Assembly: GCA_017456145.1 (NCBI GenBank)
Contig: JAFTJZ010000037.1
Coordinates: 1-44,899, forward strand
Length of the DNA stretch: 44,899 nucleotides
Direction of reading: 5' to 3'
DNA from: Clostridia bacterium
Lineage (GTDB): Bacteria > Bacillota > Clostridia > Oscillospirales > CAG-272
Under the pieces are notes generated by a model. That model saw only the letters and a program-made list of their open reading frames with translations, did no database searches and was not told the origin of the DNA. Each line of letters starts with the position of its first letter. Position 1 is the first letter of the stretch. Below, one piece after another: positions 14,597-24,009 of this stretch. The position numbers and the translations under genes were made by a program.

Positions 14597-17500
14597 ATGA
14601 AATTTTGTAAAAAAGCAACTTTTTGGAGCCGTTGTTTTTTACGCTGCCTGTGCCTTGCACTGGCACTGCTGCTGATGCTGCTCACGGGATGCACCAAGCC
14701 CCCGGAACATAAAGACGGCAACGAGCAGGAAAACAAAGACGGCAACAATCTGCTGCCCGCCGAGCCCAACCCCGCGGGCAATGCCCCGCATACACTCAAG
14801 GTCAATCTGCTGGAGCACGCCTTTGGTGTCGATCGCAGCAATCTCCGTTTCAGCTGGGTCATGCAGGCGCAAGGAAACGATCAAAAACAAGCGGCATATC
14901 GCATAGTGATAGCAAGCTCTGCGGAGAATATGGCTGCACAAGCCTATCTGTATGACAGCGGTTGGGTCGACTCCGCGCAAAACACATCGGTCTCCGTTGC
15001 TGCGCTTGCCGCCAAGCTCCGTGACAACACCCTGTACTATTGGAGCGTTGCGACCCGCGACACCAACGGCAACGAGAGCGACCTCTCCGCACCGCAGCCC
15101 TTCAGCACAGCCGTGGGCAAGGCATGGGCAGACACTGCCGGCATCTGGGCAAGCGCGGACAACGGCGACGCTATCGTCGCACCCACCTCAAGCGATTGGT
15201 CGGATTATACCGTAGACGTGGAATTCATCATTGATTCCAACGCGCTCGGCTTTGCTCTGCGGGCCAAGGATGCCGCCAACTTCTATATGTGGCAATTCAA
15301 GGTGGACGGCGGCAAGGCGATGCTTTACCCGCACGTCTTCAAGGACGGCAGCTTTGTCGGCAACAAGGCGATCTATTCCGTTACCGTGCCGAGCGAAGTC
15401 GCCTTCGGGATCGGCGATACCGTCCGCGCCCGCATGGTCTGTGAAGGAGATACCGTCTCGACCTATCTTGCCGATGAGAGCGGTGACTACATTTTGATCG
15501 ATCAGGGCGATATGTCTGCGTACGGCTTTGCCGCGGGCGTGGTGGGAATGCGCACGGGCGGCTCGGAGGGCGGTCGCGTCATATCGATGGATATTTACAA
15601 TCACCCAGCCGAAAATTCGATTCTTTACCGCTCTGCTTTTGCTGCAGGCAGCAACCCCTTCTCCAAATGCTCGGTTACGAACGGTGCCCTCACCGTCCCC
15701 AAGGGGCTGAGCACCGCCAATCTGCTTGACCTTGCCGTCTTGGAAGAGCTGGTAGGCAGCGGCAGTGACAAAAGCGGCGACGATTTCGTCTTTCTGCGCA
15801 CCGAGCTTTCCCTGTCTGAGGAGCAGTACAAGCGCCTTGATCGCGCCATTTTAAGCGTGAGCGCGACATCACCCGAAAATACGCGCCAGTTTGTCTATAA
15901 TATGTACGTCAACGGCAGCTGCGTCGGCGTCGGTCCCTCCCGCCTGGGGACGACGCCGGACCAAAAGGTCGTGCTTTACTACAACACCTATGATATCACC
16001 GATCTGCTCGGGGAGGGGGCAAACGCACTCGCCGCAATCAATTACACCACGGTCGGCCGCGCCTTTCTCTGCCAGCTGACGCTGCACTACAGCGACGGCA
16101 GCAGCGAGATCGTACTCAACTCTGCCCGCGATGCGGCGCAGTGGAAATCGCTGGCCGCTGACGACGTCTTCGGCAAGGACAATTCCATCGGCACCAATTA
16201 TTATACCGCACACGCCAACAACATCGACAGCGCCCTTTACCCTCACGGCTTTGCGACCACCGACTTTGACGATGCGACGTGGAGTGCCGTCAGCGTCGGA
16301 GACAGCATCGCCGCAGGCAAGGAGCTGCTCCCTTCGCAAACCGACAATGTCACTCGTTATGAAAGTGACCCTGCCGCGATCGCCGTCAGCAAGCAGAGCG
16401 ACGGCTCATATGTCATCGACCTCGGTCGTGAGATCGTGGGCGGCGTTCGTTTCACTGCCGACCTGCCCGCATCGGCACAGCTGCAGCTCTCCTATGGTGA
16501 GCAGTTGAATGAAGACGGCTCGGTCAGATCCAAGCTGCTGGCAACCAACAGCTATACCGAAACGTGGCAGCTGGTCAAGGGAAAGCAAAGCATTGAGACC
16601 ATTGATATGCTGACCTACCGTTATCTGCAGATCAGCGGCTGTCCCATAGAGATCACCCCCGATATGGTACGCGGTCTGGAGATTCGCGCCGCCTACAACG
16701 AGGAGGAGTCCGCCTTCACCTCGGACAATTCCCTGCTCAATGATATTTACGAATTGATGAACCACACCGTCAAGGTCACCACGCAGGATCTTTACGTCGA
16801 TTCGCAATCCCGCGAGCGTCTTGCTTATGAGGGCGACCTGATCATCAATCTTCTGGCAGCGCACGCCTTTGAGGACGATTACAGCATCGGCAGATTTACC
16901 GCCGAATATCTCTACACCCACCGCACCTGGCCCGCGGAGTATTATCTGTTCACGGCCATGTTTGCGCTGGACGACTACATGGCAACGGGGGATTCCACCT
17001 CTCTTACAAAGTATTACGACATTCTTACCTCACGCAATTACACCGACCGCATCCACAGCGATTACGGACTTCTGACCACAAACAATACCAAATCCTCGTC
17101 CACCGACGCGGTGCTGGTCGATTGGCCCGGCGGTGAGCGGGACGGCTACGATATGAATGCCACCTACAACACCGTGCTCAATGCGAGCGCCGTGCTGGCA
17201 TATGATAATCTCTCCCAAATCGCAACCGCGCTCGGTAAGACCAACGATGCCAAAGAATTTTCCGACCTTGCCAATGGCATCCGCAGCGCCATGATCGAGC
17301 ATTTGTATGACAGCGACAAGGGGGCCTTTGCGGACGGTCTGAACGCTGACGGCACCCCCAGCGAACACTTCTCCCAGCATGCGACGGCCTTTGCGCTCGC
17401 CTGCGGTATTTACACGGATCAGGCAATGGCGGATCGTCTGGCGGCGACCATCGACGCGCAGGGCGAGATCCGTATGAGCGTGTACGGTGCCTACTTCCTG

Positions 17501-18022
17501 CTCAAGGGGCTGTACGACTCCGGCAACGGTGACATTGCAAACAAGCTTTTACTGGATACTGACACCTCCGAGAGTGCCCGCACGTGGGCGAAGATGCTCT
17601 ACACGCTTGATGCAACCATCACGACCGAGGCATGGGGAGAGAAAAACAAAAACAACATGACCTTCTCCCATCCTTGGGGAGCCGCGCCCGCTTATGCCAT
17701 CAAAAACGGCATTTTCGGCATCAACCCGACCTCGGCAGGCTACGACACCTTTGATATCCGTTTCCAGACCGCAGGGATCGACTCGGCAACGCTGACCGTT
17801 CCCACCATCAAGGGCTCGATCACGGCAGCATTTGAGGAGAATGAGGGGGGCTACCACGTCGCCCTGCGCATTCCCGCCAACACCGCGGCAACCGTCTACA
17901 TCCCCGCCAAGGAAGGTGCGACGTTGACGGTCGAGGGGAACGGCAGTGCACTCTCCGCTTATGAGAACGGATATTTCAAGGTAGAGATCGGCTCCGGCGA
18001 CCACAGCTTTACCGTCAAGTAA
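14597..18022 (+). CDS. GH78 alpha-L-rhamnosidase-like lipoprotein (1141 aa)
   Basis: The signal peptide ends in the lipobox LLTGC, followed by a Glu/Asn/Lys-rich linker. Next come an Fn3-like GH78 N-terminal domain (about 55-170), an inserted concanavalin-like domain (about 180-335), the rhamnosidase beta-domains, and the (alpha/alpha)6 catalytic barrel. The acidic motif at 735-747 (DSQSRERLAYEGD) matches the GH78 motif D..REr..W.GD: D735, E740 as likely general acid, and D747. E1011 in TTEAWG is the likely general base. The C-terminal beta-sandwich closes the protein. It should release alpha-L-rhamnose from plant or bacterial glycans at the cell surface. It is a single-gene transcript with its own promoter and terminator. 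Confidence 0.87.
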   Translation: MKFCKKATFWSRCFLRCLCLALALLLMLLTGCTKPPEHKDGNEQENKDGNNLLPAEPNPAGNAPHTLKVNLLEHAFGVDRSNLRFSWVMQAQGNDQKQAAYRIVIASSAENMAAQAYLYDSGWVDSAQNTSVSVAALAAKLRDNTLYYWSVATRDTNGNESDLSAPQPFSTAVGKAWADTAGIWASADNGDAIVAPTSSDWSDYTVDVEFIIDSNALGFALRAKDAANFYMWQFKVDGGKAMLYPHVFKDGSFVGNKAIYSVTVPSEVAFGIGDTVRARMVCEGDTVSTYLADESGDYILIDQGDMSAYGFAAGVVGMRTGGSEGGRVISMDIYNHPAENSILYRSAFAAGSNPFSKCSVTNGALTVPKGLSTANLLDLAVLEELVGSGSDKSGDDFVFLRTELSLSEEQYKRLDRAILSVSATSPENTRQFVYNMYVNGSCVGVGPSRLGTTPDQKVVLYYNTYDITDLLGEGANALAAINYTTVGRAFLCQLTLHYSDGSSEIVLNSARDAAQWKSLAADDVFGKDNSIGTNYYTAHANNIDSALYPHGFATTDFDDATWSAVSVGDSIAAGKELLPSQTDNVTRYESDPAAIAVSKQSDGSYVIDLGREIVGGVRFTADLPASAQLQLSYGEQLNEDGSVRSKLLATNSYTETWQLVKGKQSIETIDMLTYRYLQISGCPIEITPDMVRGLEIRAAYNEEESAFTSDNSLLNDIYELMNHTVKVTTQDLYVDSQSRERLAYEGDLIINLLAAHAFEDDYSIGRFTAEYLYTHRTWPAEYYLFTAMFALDDYMATGDSTSLTKYYDILTSRNYTDRIHSDYGLLTTNNTKSSSTDAVLVDWPGGERDGYDMNATYNTVLNASAVLAYDNLSQIATALGKTNDAKEFSDLANGIRSAMIEHLYDSDKGAFADGLNADGTPSEHFSQHATAFALACGIYTDQAMADRLAATIDAQGEIRMSVYGAYFLLKGLYDSGNGDIANKLLLDTDTSESARTWAKMLYTLDATITTEAWGEKNKNNMTFSHPWGAAPAYAIKNGIFGINPTSAGYDTFDIRFQTAGIDSATLTVPTIKGSITAAFEENEGGYHVALRIPANTAATVYIPAKEGATLTVEGNGSALSAYENGYFKVEIGSGDHSFTVK

Positions 18023-18045
18023 GCCATACCGCATACAAGCACCGA

Positions 18046-18074
18046 AAGGGGCTGCGTCAATGACGCAGCCCCTT
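18046..18074. terminator. Bidirectional terminator hairpin
   Basis: A perfect 14-bp stem (AAGGGGCTGCGTCA) with a one-base loop sits between two convergent genes (18022 plus, 18090 minus). The leftward transcript has CCCCTTTC after the stem; the rightward one has only a weak T-run. Confidence 0.82.
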
Positions 18075-18089
18075 ATATGCTTAATATCA

Positions 18090-18779
18090 TCAGATCTTAT
18101 ATGCGGTATCAACGGGAAGTGCCCAGATGATTCCCTTGGCGTCGGTCTTGAGTCCGTGCTCGCGGTTGACCTCGGTCATGATCCCGGCGGCGATGCTCTC
18201 GGGGGCAAGGATCATAATGATCTCCTTTTCATCCTCCGCGGCCTCGTCGGGAGCGTCAAACTGCTGGAGCTTTTCGCTACCGGCAAGACGTGCGCGCATG
18301 ATCGTTCCGCCCGTCGCACCGGCCTTTTTGGCCGTTTGCATGACTTGATCGGTATAACCCTGATTGACGGAGATCATGATCAATTGGTGTTTATATTCGC
18401 TCTTCATTTCGTTCTCTGCTCCTTTTTCGGTGATTTCTCTGTTGGCTCGTATCAAAATCTCGGCAGTCAAGCGGTTGAGCGCAGACAGGGAGAGGATCAT
18501 CATCAATCCCCCATATCGGGAATTGGTATCCAGATTTTTGCCAAGCTCGCCCGCAAGGCTGTTGACCACACCCGCGGGGGCAAGGCTGATGATGATATCC
18601 TTGTCGTTACTTCCCAGCCCGAAAATATCCATCATCTCCGAAGGTGCGGTACCGAACCCGACCGATTGGATATGGAATCGGACGTTTTTGGCATCCAGCA
18701 TTTCCATATATGCCTTGCTCTTACCGCGCATAATGATCGATAAGATCATCATCATACGATTTGTATCCGGTATGCTCAT
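18090..18779 (-). CDS. PII-like protein, two tandem GlnB-type halves, DUF1538 partner
   Basis: The 229-aa protein has two alpha/beta halves. Each begins with a strand (RMMMILSIIMRG; KHQLIMISVNQG) and contains a PII-like turn (TGGTIMRAR in the second half) and a strand of the type KDIIISLAP / KEIIMILAP. PII proteins bind nucleotides and small metabolites and regulate transporters or enzymes. The start ATG overlaps the stop of the DUF1538 gene (ATGA), with AAGGAGGT upstream, so the two are translationally coupled. It probably gates the membrane protein. The typical T-loop is not clearly recognisable, so the effector cannot be told. Confidence 0.75.
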   Translation of the reverse strand: MSIPDTNRMMMILSIIMRGKSKAYMEMLDAKNVRFHIQSVGFGTAPSEMMDIFGLGSNDKDIIISLAPAGVVNSLAGELGKNLDTNSRYGGLMMILSLSALNRLTAEILIRANREITEKGAENEMKSEYKHQLIMISVNQGYTDQVMQTAKKAGATGGTIMRARLAGSEKLQQFDAPDEAAEDEKEIIMILAPESIAAGIMTEVNREHGLKTDAKGIIWALPVDTAYKI

Positions 18780-20299
18780 TCCCGTACCTCCTTATCGTAG
18801 AAAATCATATCGTCCTCGATCTGCAAAAGCTCGTGGCGAACCTTGGTCAGTTTCTTACGCTGTTTCATTTTGGAGACCAGACCCATGACCTGAATGGTAA
18901 TCAACGGGGTCATGGCGACCATGGCGACAATGCCGAAGGCATCGGTCATGATATTTCCGCCGAGCATATCGCAAGCACCGATTGCAAAGGGGAGAATAAA
19001 CGTCGTCGTCATCGGACCGCTTGCAACACCACCCGAGTCAAATGCAATACCGGTATAGATCGGCGGCACGAAGAAGGTGATGACCAGCGAGGTCACATAT
19101 CCGACGATCAGAATGGGCAAAATGGGGATGCCCGTCAACACGCGCAGCATCGAAAGCCCCACCGAGGTACCCACACCGATGGAGAGCGCCAGACCGATGG
19201 CGCGCTGCGAGATCGCACCGTTGGTAACCTCCTCGACCTGCTTTTTGAGAGAATGGACCGCAGGCTCGGCGCTGACGACGAAGTAACCCATCAACATACC
19301 GATCGGAATGAGCGCATATTTATAATCGCTGCCCGCGATCTGCGCGCCGATCAAGCGACCCGCGGGCATAAAGCCGATGTTTGCACCCGTCAAAAACAGA
19401 ACAAGGCCAAGGTATGTATAGACAAAGCCGACACAGATCTTGAGCATCTGGTGGCGGTGGAATCTGCGTGTCAGCAGCTGGAAGACCAGAAGGACACCCA
19501 AAATCGGCAAAAGTGCAATCAGCACCTCCTTGGCGTAATGCGGGATTGCCTCAACGAATGCCATAAACGCATCCTTTGTCGTTTGTGCGATCAGGATGGT
19601 GGACTCAGAGGTCTGAGGCTCCGGCTGAAAGCAAATGCTCAGGATCAGCACCGAGAGGATCGGACCGATGCTGCAAAGCGCAACCAGACCAAAGCTGTTT
19701 TCTTGCGCATTTTTGGACTTGCTCATCGCGGCCATGCCGGCACCGAGTGCCATGATAAAAGGCACGGTGATCGGTCCCGTGGTCACACCGCCCGAGTCAA
19801 AGGCAGCGGGAATAAAGTCATTCGGCGCAAAGAAGGCAAGCACAATGACCACAGCATAAAAGATCAGCAGCAGGCGGGAGAGCGGAATCCCCTTCCGTGT
19901 GCGGATCATGGAGATCACCAGAAAAAGTCCCACGCCCAGTGCCACCGACAGGATCAGCACCATATTGGGGATAGAAGGCACTTGCTCGGCAAGAACCGTC
20001 AGATCGGGCTCGGCAATGGTGATCAGCACACCCAGCACAAAGCAAACAATGAGCGGCAGAATGATCTTTTTCGCCCTGCCCAGCTGCACACCGATGCCCT
20101 CACCCAGCGGCTGCATCGAAATGCCCGAGCCGATGGTAAAAAGCCCCATACCGAGAATCAACAATAGCGTTCCGAATAAAAACAACACCAAAATGCCCGT
20201 CTCCATCGACGCCACCGACACACTGAGCATCAGTACAATGGCGAAGATCGGCAACACGGACTGTATCGCCTCCTTAAGCGCTCCCCCGAATTGTTTCAA
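18776..20299 (-). CDS. DUF1538 integral membrane protein (507 aa)
   Basis: Two DUF1538 repeats are present, each with about six membrane helices. Each repeat has a conserved motif: DFIPAAFDSGGVTTGPITVPF in the first and YTGIAFDSGGVASGPMTTTF in the second. This internal duplication is typical of transporters with inverted or tandem repeats; the substrate is unknown. The start is TTG 20299, with GGAGGG eight bases upstream; no ATG fits. The cytoplasmic tail is basic. It is coupled to the PII-like gene and driven by a strong promoter at 20405-20433. Confidence 0.85.
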   Translation of the reverse strand: MKQFGGALKEAIQSVLPIFAIVLMLSVSVASMETGILVLFLFGTLLLILGMGLFTIGSGISMQPLGEGIGVQLGRAKKIILPLIVCFVLGVLITIAEPDLTVLAEQVPSIPNMVLILSVALGVGLFLVISMIRTRKGIPLSRLLLIFYAVVIVLAFFAPNDFIPAAFDSGGVTTGPITVPFIMALGAGMAAMSKSKNAQENSFGLVALCSIGPILSVLILSICFQPEPQTSESTILIAQTTKDAFMAFVEAIPHYAKEVLIALLPILGVLLVFQLLTRRFHRHQMLKICVGFVYTYLGLVLFLTGANIGFMPAGRLIGAQIAGSDYKYALIPIGMLMGYFVVSAEPAVHSLKKQVEEVTNGAISQRAIGLALSIGVGTSVGLSMLRVLTGIPILPILIVGYVTSLVITFFVPPIYTGIAFDSGGVASGPMTTTFILPFAIGACDMLGGNIMTDAFGIVAMVAMTPLITIQVMGLVSKMKQRKKLTKVRHELLQIEDDMIFYDKEVRE

Positions 20300-20404
20300 A
20301 AACCTACCCTCCGAATCTGCAATTGATCTATCTGCAAGAGCGTAAATCGACGCCCCGTAATTTCCATATAACTTGATAACTTGAACATTTTATTTCATGT
20401 TAAT

Positions 20405-20433
20405 ATTATACCACACTTCCTTTTGGTTTTCAA
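20405..20433 (-). promoter_or_regulatory. Sigma-A promoter of the DUF1538 operon
   Basis: On the minus strand TTGAAA, a 17-bp spacer and TATAAT lie about 105 nt upstream of the TTG start. The leader contains the repeated word CAAGTTAT, whose meaning is unknown. Confidence 0.78.
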
Positions 20434-20484
20434 GTGGTAATCCATACGATTTTCAAGCCAAGTAAAACGGTTTTTTGGTCGTTT

Positions 20485-21381
20485 TCAGGTATCACATGAT
20501 TGGGGCGTGTCCAGCGTCACTCTCTCTCGGGTAAATCCCCTGCCGTGCACCTCCTTGATCTGGGTGATGGTGATGAATGCATTCTCGTCCACATCCTGAA
20601 TGATACGGCTTGCTGCGTGCAGCTTTCTCTTGGGAATGACACACAGCACCCCCGGCTGCTCGCGGCGGCTGTGCCCCGTCTGGGCGAGCAGCATGGTCAC
20701 GCCTGCCTCCAGCTCGGTCAGCAGCCGGCAACGAATGACCTCGTGGTGAGGGGTGACGACAAAGATCTGGATTTGTGAGCTGCCCAGCACCATAACCTGA
20801 TCCAGCACCAACGATTCAATGACCAGCATCACAATTCCGTATAAAATTGACTCGGGTGCGGCAAAGAGCGCCTGCGCACCGATGATGATGGCATCAACGA
20901 TCCAGACGCACAGCGAAACGGACCAGTGCAGATATTTGTGCATAATGAGATTGAGTGCGTCGGTACCGCCCGTGGAGGCGCCGATCCGCATGACCAGACC
21001 AAGAGCGACACCCAACAGCCCGCCGCCGCACAGTGTAGCAAGCAGGACGTTATCGGTCATGCGGTCGATCCCGGGGATCCTTTGCATGACGGCGAGAAAC
21101 GCCGGGTACAGCACCGAGCTTGCCACCGTGGCAAATAGGAATTTTTTACCCAGCGTCAATCCACCCAGCAGCAGCGTAAAAAGATTAAAGATCAGCACGA
21201 TGGCAGCCGTATCCAGCGGCAAAAGCGGATCGAGCACGATGCCGATACCCGTCGCACCACCCATAATAATATCGTGCGGCATGACAAATGCCGCAACAAG
21301 AAATGCCAGCAGCAGATTGCCCGCCACGATCGATGCCGCGTCCAGCAGCCATTTTTTTGTGTGTTTTCGGTTTAGTTTCAT
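20485..21381 (-). CDS. YitT family membrane protein (DUF161 + DUF2179)
   Basis: About five or six membrane helices occupy residues 10-190, with the family motif VMPHDIIMGGATGIGIVL and GASTGGTDALNLIMHKY. A soluble DUF2179 domain follows at about 205-290 (QIQIFVVTPHHEVI, GVTMLLAQTGHSRREQPGVLCVIPKR). I start at ATG 21381, which has AAGGAGA upstream; an in-frame ATG 45 nt earlier lacks an SD. The family is widespread in Firmicutes and its transport role is not settled. The gene appears monocistronic. Confidence 0.85.
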   Translation of the reverse strand: MKLNRKHTKKWLLDAASIVAGNLLLAFLVAAFVMPHDIIMGGATGIGIVLDPLLPLDTAAIVLIFNLFTLLLGGLTLGKKFLFATVASSVLYPAFLAVMQRIPGIDRMTDNVLLATLCGGGLLGVALGLVMRIGASTGGTDALNLIMHKYLHWSVSLCVWIVDAIIIGAQALFAAPESILYGIVMLVIESLVLDQVMVLGSSQIQIFVVTPHHEVIRCRLLTELEAGVTMLLAQTGHSRREQPGVLCVIPKRKLHAASRIIQDVDENAFITITQIKEVHGRGFTRERVTLDTPQSCDT

Positions 21382-21486
21382 GGTGTTCTCCTTCCGGGCG
21401 GGCGGTGCGTTATCCGCGCCTGCCAAAGTCCTTGCCCCTTATGTCATTATATTCTCTTTTCTTTCCCGATATTATACGAAAAGTCA

Positions 21487-21525
21487 CCGACCGTTCGGGC
21501 GAGATCTGCTCACACGGACGGTCGG
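21487..21525 (-). terminator. Possible terminator after the AUC-start gene
   Basis: An 8-bp stem (CCGACCGT and complement) with a 23-nt loop is followed on the minus strand by TGACTTTTC. A TATAAT box for the next gene (about 21462-21467) overlaps the end of this region. Confidence 0.45.
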
Positions 21526-21552
21526 CTTTGGTATTATTTTGTCATTCGCACC

Positions 21553-22092
21553 TTACGCCTGCTTTCCACTTGCGTCGCGGTACATCTGCTGGTACATATT
21601 GAGTAAAAAATGCAGATTGTCCTCGCGCTTGAGGAAGACGTTTGTCACTTCATTGACCATATCGGACACTCCGTCCGAATCATCATATTCCACACTCCCG
21701 TCCCCAAAGATTGCACTGAGCGCCTCGGACAGGCGGTGCATGGAGTTAAAGGAATTTTCGGTCATCGCTCTTTGCAGCGCGACCATCTGTGCAAAGATCT
21801 CGCGCGGCGTGGGCATATCGGTCGCGGCAGCGTGAATTTCCTTGGTCGGGGCGGCGTGCTCAATCGCCACAGCATCTTCTGCGGCGTTCCCGGCCAAATT
21901 GACGGTATCGATATTGTTGTTCATTTGATGTTCCTCCAAATTTATGTTTGGCGGACACACCAGGCATATGGTATTCTCTTTTCCTTCGACCCAGTGTGCC
22001 CTGCCGGATTTGACAAGACCTACTGCCCGCTTGGGCCAGGTCGGCTTATATACATTTCCTTGTTCATCGGTGACAAATACGTTTTTTTCGAT
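21553..22092 (-). CDS. Conserved hypothetical protein with apparent AUC start (179 aa)
   Basis: An open frame that looks like true protein extends 44 codons upstream of the first GTG (21960). It contains KNVFVTDEQGNVYKPTWPKR, then AVGLVKSGRAHWVEG and NTICLVCPPN, a pattern I associate with small conserved Firmicute proteins that have no known function. The only codons near the SD GGGGGAG are ATA and ATC. ATC 22092 is spaced 6 nt from the SD, and an in-frame TGA lies five codons above ATA. The C-terminal half is acidic and helical (MVALQRAMTENSFNSMHRL, LNMYQQMYRDA). Internal ATG 21924 has its own GGAGG and could give a shorter product. Confidence 0.65.
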   Translation of the reverse strand: MEKNVFVTDEQGNVYKPTWPKRAVGLVKSGRAHWVEGKENTICLVCPPNINLEEHQMNNNIDTVNLAGNAAEDAVAIEHAAPTKEIHAAATDMPTPREIFAQMVALQRAMTENSFNSMHRLSEALSAIFGDGSVEYDDSDGVSDMVNEVTNVFLKREDNLHFLLNMYQQMYRDASGKQA

Positions 22093-22168
22093 GGGTATCT
22101 CCCCCTTTTGTCATGATCGTGGCAAGCTCTGTTTTTTCTGATGGGTGCCGTCCCCGCCTTGCGATATC

Positions 22169-22197
22169 AGTATACCATATTTTTTCATCTTTGTCAA
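22169..22197 (-). promoter_or_regulatory. Sigma-A promoter of the AUC-start gene
   Basis: On the minus strand TTGACA (22192-22197), a 17-bp spacer and TATACT (22169-22174) give a near-consensus promoter. The expected transcript has a leader of about 70 nt before the AUC. The promoter begins right after the terminator of the PepSY gene. Confidence 0.88.
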
Positions 22198-22200
22198 GAC

Positions 22201-22240
22201 AAAAAACAGCCGTCTTATCGGAAAATCCGACAAGACGGCT
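22201..22240 (-). terminator. Intrinsic terminator of the PepSY gene
   Basis: A 15-bp stem (AGCCGTCTT core, one mismatch) with a three-base loop is followed on the minus strand by GTTTTTTG. Confidence 0.9.
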
Positions 22241-22257
22241 CGGCATCACACGCGGTG

Positions 22258-23223
22258 TCAATCGCGATCTTGCTCCTTATGGTAGGAAAGGATCTCACCC
22301 GTGCGAGCATGGATGGTGTAGTCATACTCCGTGTATCCTTGGCGAAATTCAACTTCATACACCAACAGCCCGTCGTCATAATCGAGCTCGGTACGCTGCA
22401 TGATCACATCGGCAGCCGTAACCCCTGCATGACTTCGTGCGATCTGCTCTGCGTCAGTCGAGGAAATACGATCCTGCGCGGCTGCATCAGGTGCATCGGG
22501 TACAGGCGCGGGTGTGCTCGGCGCGGATGCGTCAGGGATCCTGTCCACATCCACTTCGCGCGCGAGAATGGCTCCCGTGACGGCGTGGATGGTGTAGTCG
22601 TACTCAACGCGCTCCGTGTCACTGCGCTGCTGATAAAATTCGATCTCATACGCAGGCGCTCCGTCGTCATAATCAAACTCGGTGCGCTGCAGAGTCACCT
22701 CGGTGGCGGCCAATCCTGCGTCCTTCTGTGCGATCTGCTCTGCCTGAGCGGCAGTGATGCGCTGTTGCAGGTCCGCGGAGGGTGCAGCTGCAGTAGGAGT
22801 GCTGATCTCCTGCACCGAATCAGAGGCAGGCTCTGCAGATATCGGGGTGGCAGCGGGATCCTGCGCAGGGCGCGTCATCGCGCCATTGCTCCCTTCACTC
22901 TCGTAAAAAAGCACCTCTCCCGTCAGTGCGTGAATGACATAATCATACTCCACGCGTCCTTGGCGAAATTCGATCTCATATTCGGGTACGCCGTCATCCA
23001 GATCGTAATCTGCACGATCCATAACAACGTCGGCAGCGGTCAGCCCCGCGTGCTCCAGTGCGATCTGCTTGGCCGCATCGGCAGAGATGGCATCCTTGGG
23101 CGGAATCTCATCAATATCGCAGGCAACGGCGGTCAGCACCATCAACGCGACAAGCAAAACGGCGATGAGCAGCGTCCACGTTTTGGTGGTAAATCTGTTT
23201 TTGATGTGAATCGGGTTGAACAT
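22258..23223 (-). CDS. Membrane-anchored protein with three PepSY domains
   Basis: An N-terminal hydrophobic segment (about residues 15-33, ending TAVAC, a weak lipobox) is followed by three PepSY repeats of about 70 residues. These are separated by Pro/Ala-rich linkers and each has DYDDG...YEIEF.....EYDYTIHA.TGEIL. PepSY domains bind or inhibit other envelope proteins such as peptidases; no enzyme domain is present. I start at ATG 23223 because GGAGGT is 6 nt upstream; the ATG two codons earlier abuts the SD. It is a monocistronic gene with a terminator at 22201-22240. Confidence 0.82.
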   Translation of the reverse strand: MFNPIHIKNRFTTKTWTLLIAVLLVALMVLTAVACDIDEIPPKDAISADAAKQIALEHAGLTAADVVMDRADYDLDDGVPEYEIEFRQGRVEYDYVIHALTGEVLFYESEGSNGAMTRPAQDPAATPISAEPASDSVQEISTPTAAAPSADLQQRITAAQAEQIAQKDAGLAATEVTLQRTEFDYDDGAPAYEIEFYQQRSDTERVEYDYTIHAVTGAILAREVDVDRIPDASAPSTPAPVPDAPDAAAQDRISSTDAEQIARSHAGVTAADVIMQRTELDYDDGLLVYEVEFRQGYTEYDYTIHARTGEILSYHKEQDRD

Positions 23224-23397
23224 GGTCATACCTCCTTTGTTTGGTTGCATTGACAGCCGAACAGGGGAGTCACCCGAGCCCGTCGTCTCATCCGCAATGG
23301 AGGAGAACGGAGGGTCGACGGGCTTGGGACACAGTGATGTCAATCGGCATCGGATGATATAGTATGTGCGATGCGAGTATGATGTATTCGGTATAAA

Positions 23398-23943
23398 TCA
23401 GCCGAAATATCTCTCCAGCAGCCCCTGGAACGCCTTACCGTGGCGAGCCTCGTCACGTGCCATCTCATGAACGGTGTCATGAATTGCGTCAAGGTTCAGC
23501 TGCTTTGCCAGCTTAGCCAGCTCAAACTTACCTGCGGTCGCGCCGTTCTCGGCAGCAACGCGGGCGGTCAGGTTCTCCTTGGTGGAGGCGCTGAGCACCT
23601 CACCGAGCAGCTCTGCAAACTTTGCAGCGTGCTCTGCCTCCTCGTAGGCGGCCTTCTCCCAGTAGAGAGCGATCTCGGGATAACCCTCTCTTGCGGCGAC
23701 GCGAGCCATAGCGAGGTACATACCGACCTCGGAGCACTCGCCCTCAAAGTTGGCGCGCAGACCCTCGATGATCTCGGCGGGCGCATCCTTGGCAATACCG
23801 ACAACATGCTCGGCAGCCCAATCCAGCTTATCATCCTTGATTTCCTCAAACTTTTCGGCGGGCTGCTTGCACTGAGGACATTTCTCGGGCGCTGCATCAC
23901 CCTCGTGAACATAACCGCAAACCTTGCATCTGAACTTTTTCAT
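23398..23943 (-). CDS. Rubrerythrin with N-terminal rubredoxin domain
   Basis: The N-terminal rubredoxin-like iron site has the pairs CKVCGY and CPQCKQ (residues 6-24). The ferritin-like diiron domain has the motifs [31 protein letters not shown] and [12 protein letters not shown]. The rubredoxin domain at the N-terminus is the arrangement of reverse rubrerythrins, which reduce hydrogen peroxide in anaerobes. The start at ATG 23943 fits the SD AAGGAG better than the ATG two codons earlier. It follows the Rrf2-type regulator gene by 66 nt and is likely co-transcribed. Confidence 0.92.
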   Translation of the reverse strand: MKKFRCKVCGYVHEGDAAPEKCPQCKQPAEKFEEIKDDKLDWAAEHVVGIAKDAPAEIIEGLRANFEGECSEVGMYLAMARVAAREGYPEIALYWEKAAYEEAEHAAKFAELLGEVLSASTKENLTARVAAENGATAGKFELAKLAKQLNLDAIHDTVHEMARDEARHGKAFQGLLERYFG

Positions 23944-24009
23944 AATCATTTCTCCTTTCGCGTCACGCGCTATGCATCATGTGCATTTGATTTTGTTTTT
24001 TATAATTTT

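Noticed and set aside
18761-20167. Long open frame (468 codons) on the plus strand
   Set aside because: Complement of the DUF1538 gene; the peptide is His/Asp/Gln-rich without domains.
21960-22092. GTG 21960 as the start of the conserved hypothetical protein
   Set aside because: It has no SD and would cut a protein-like segment in the middle.
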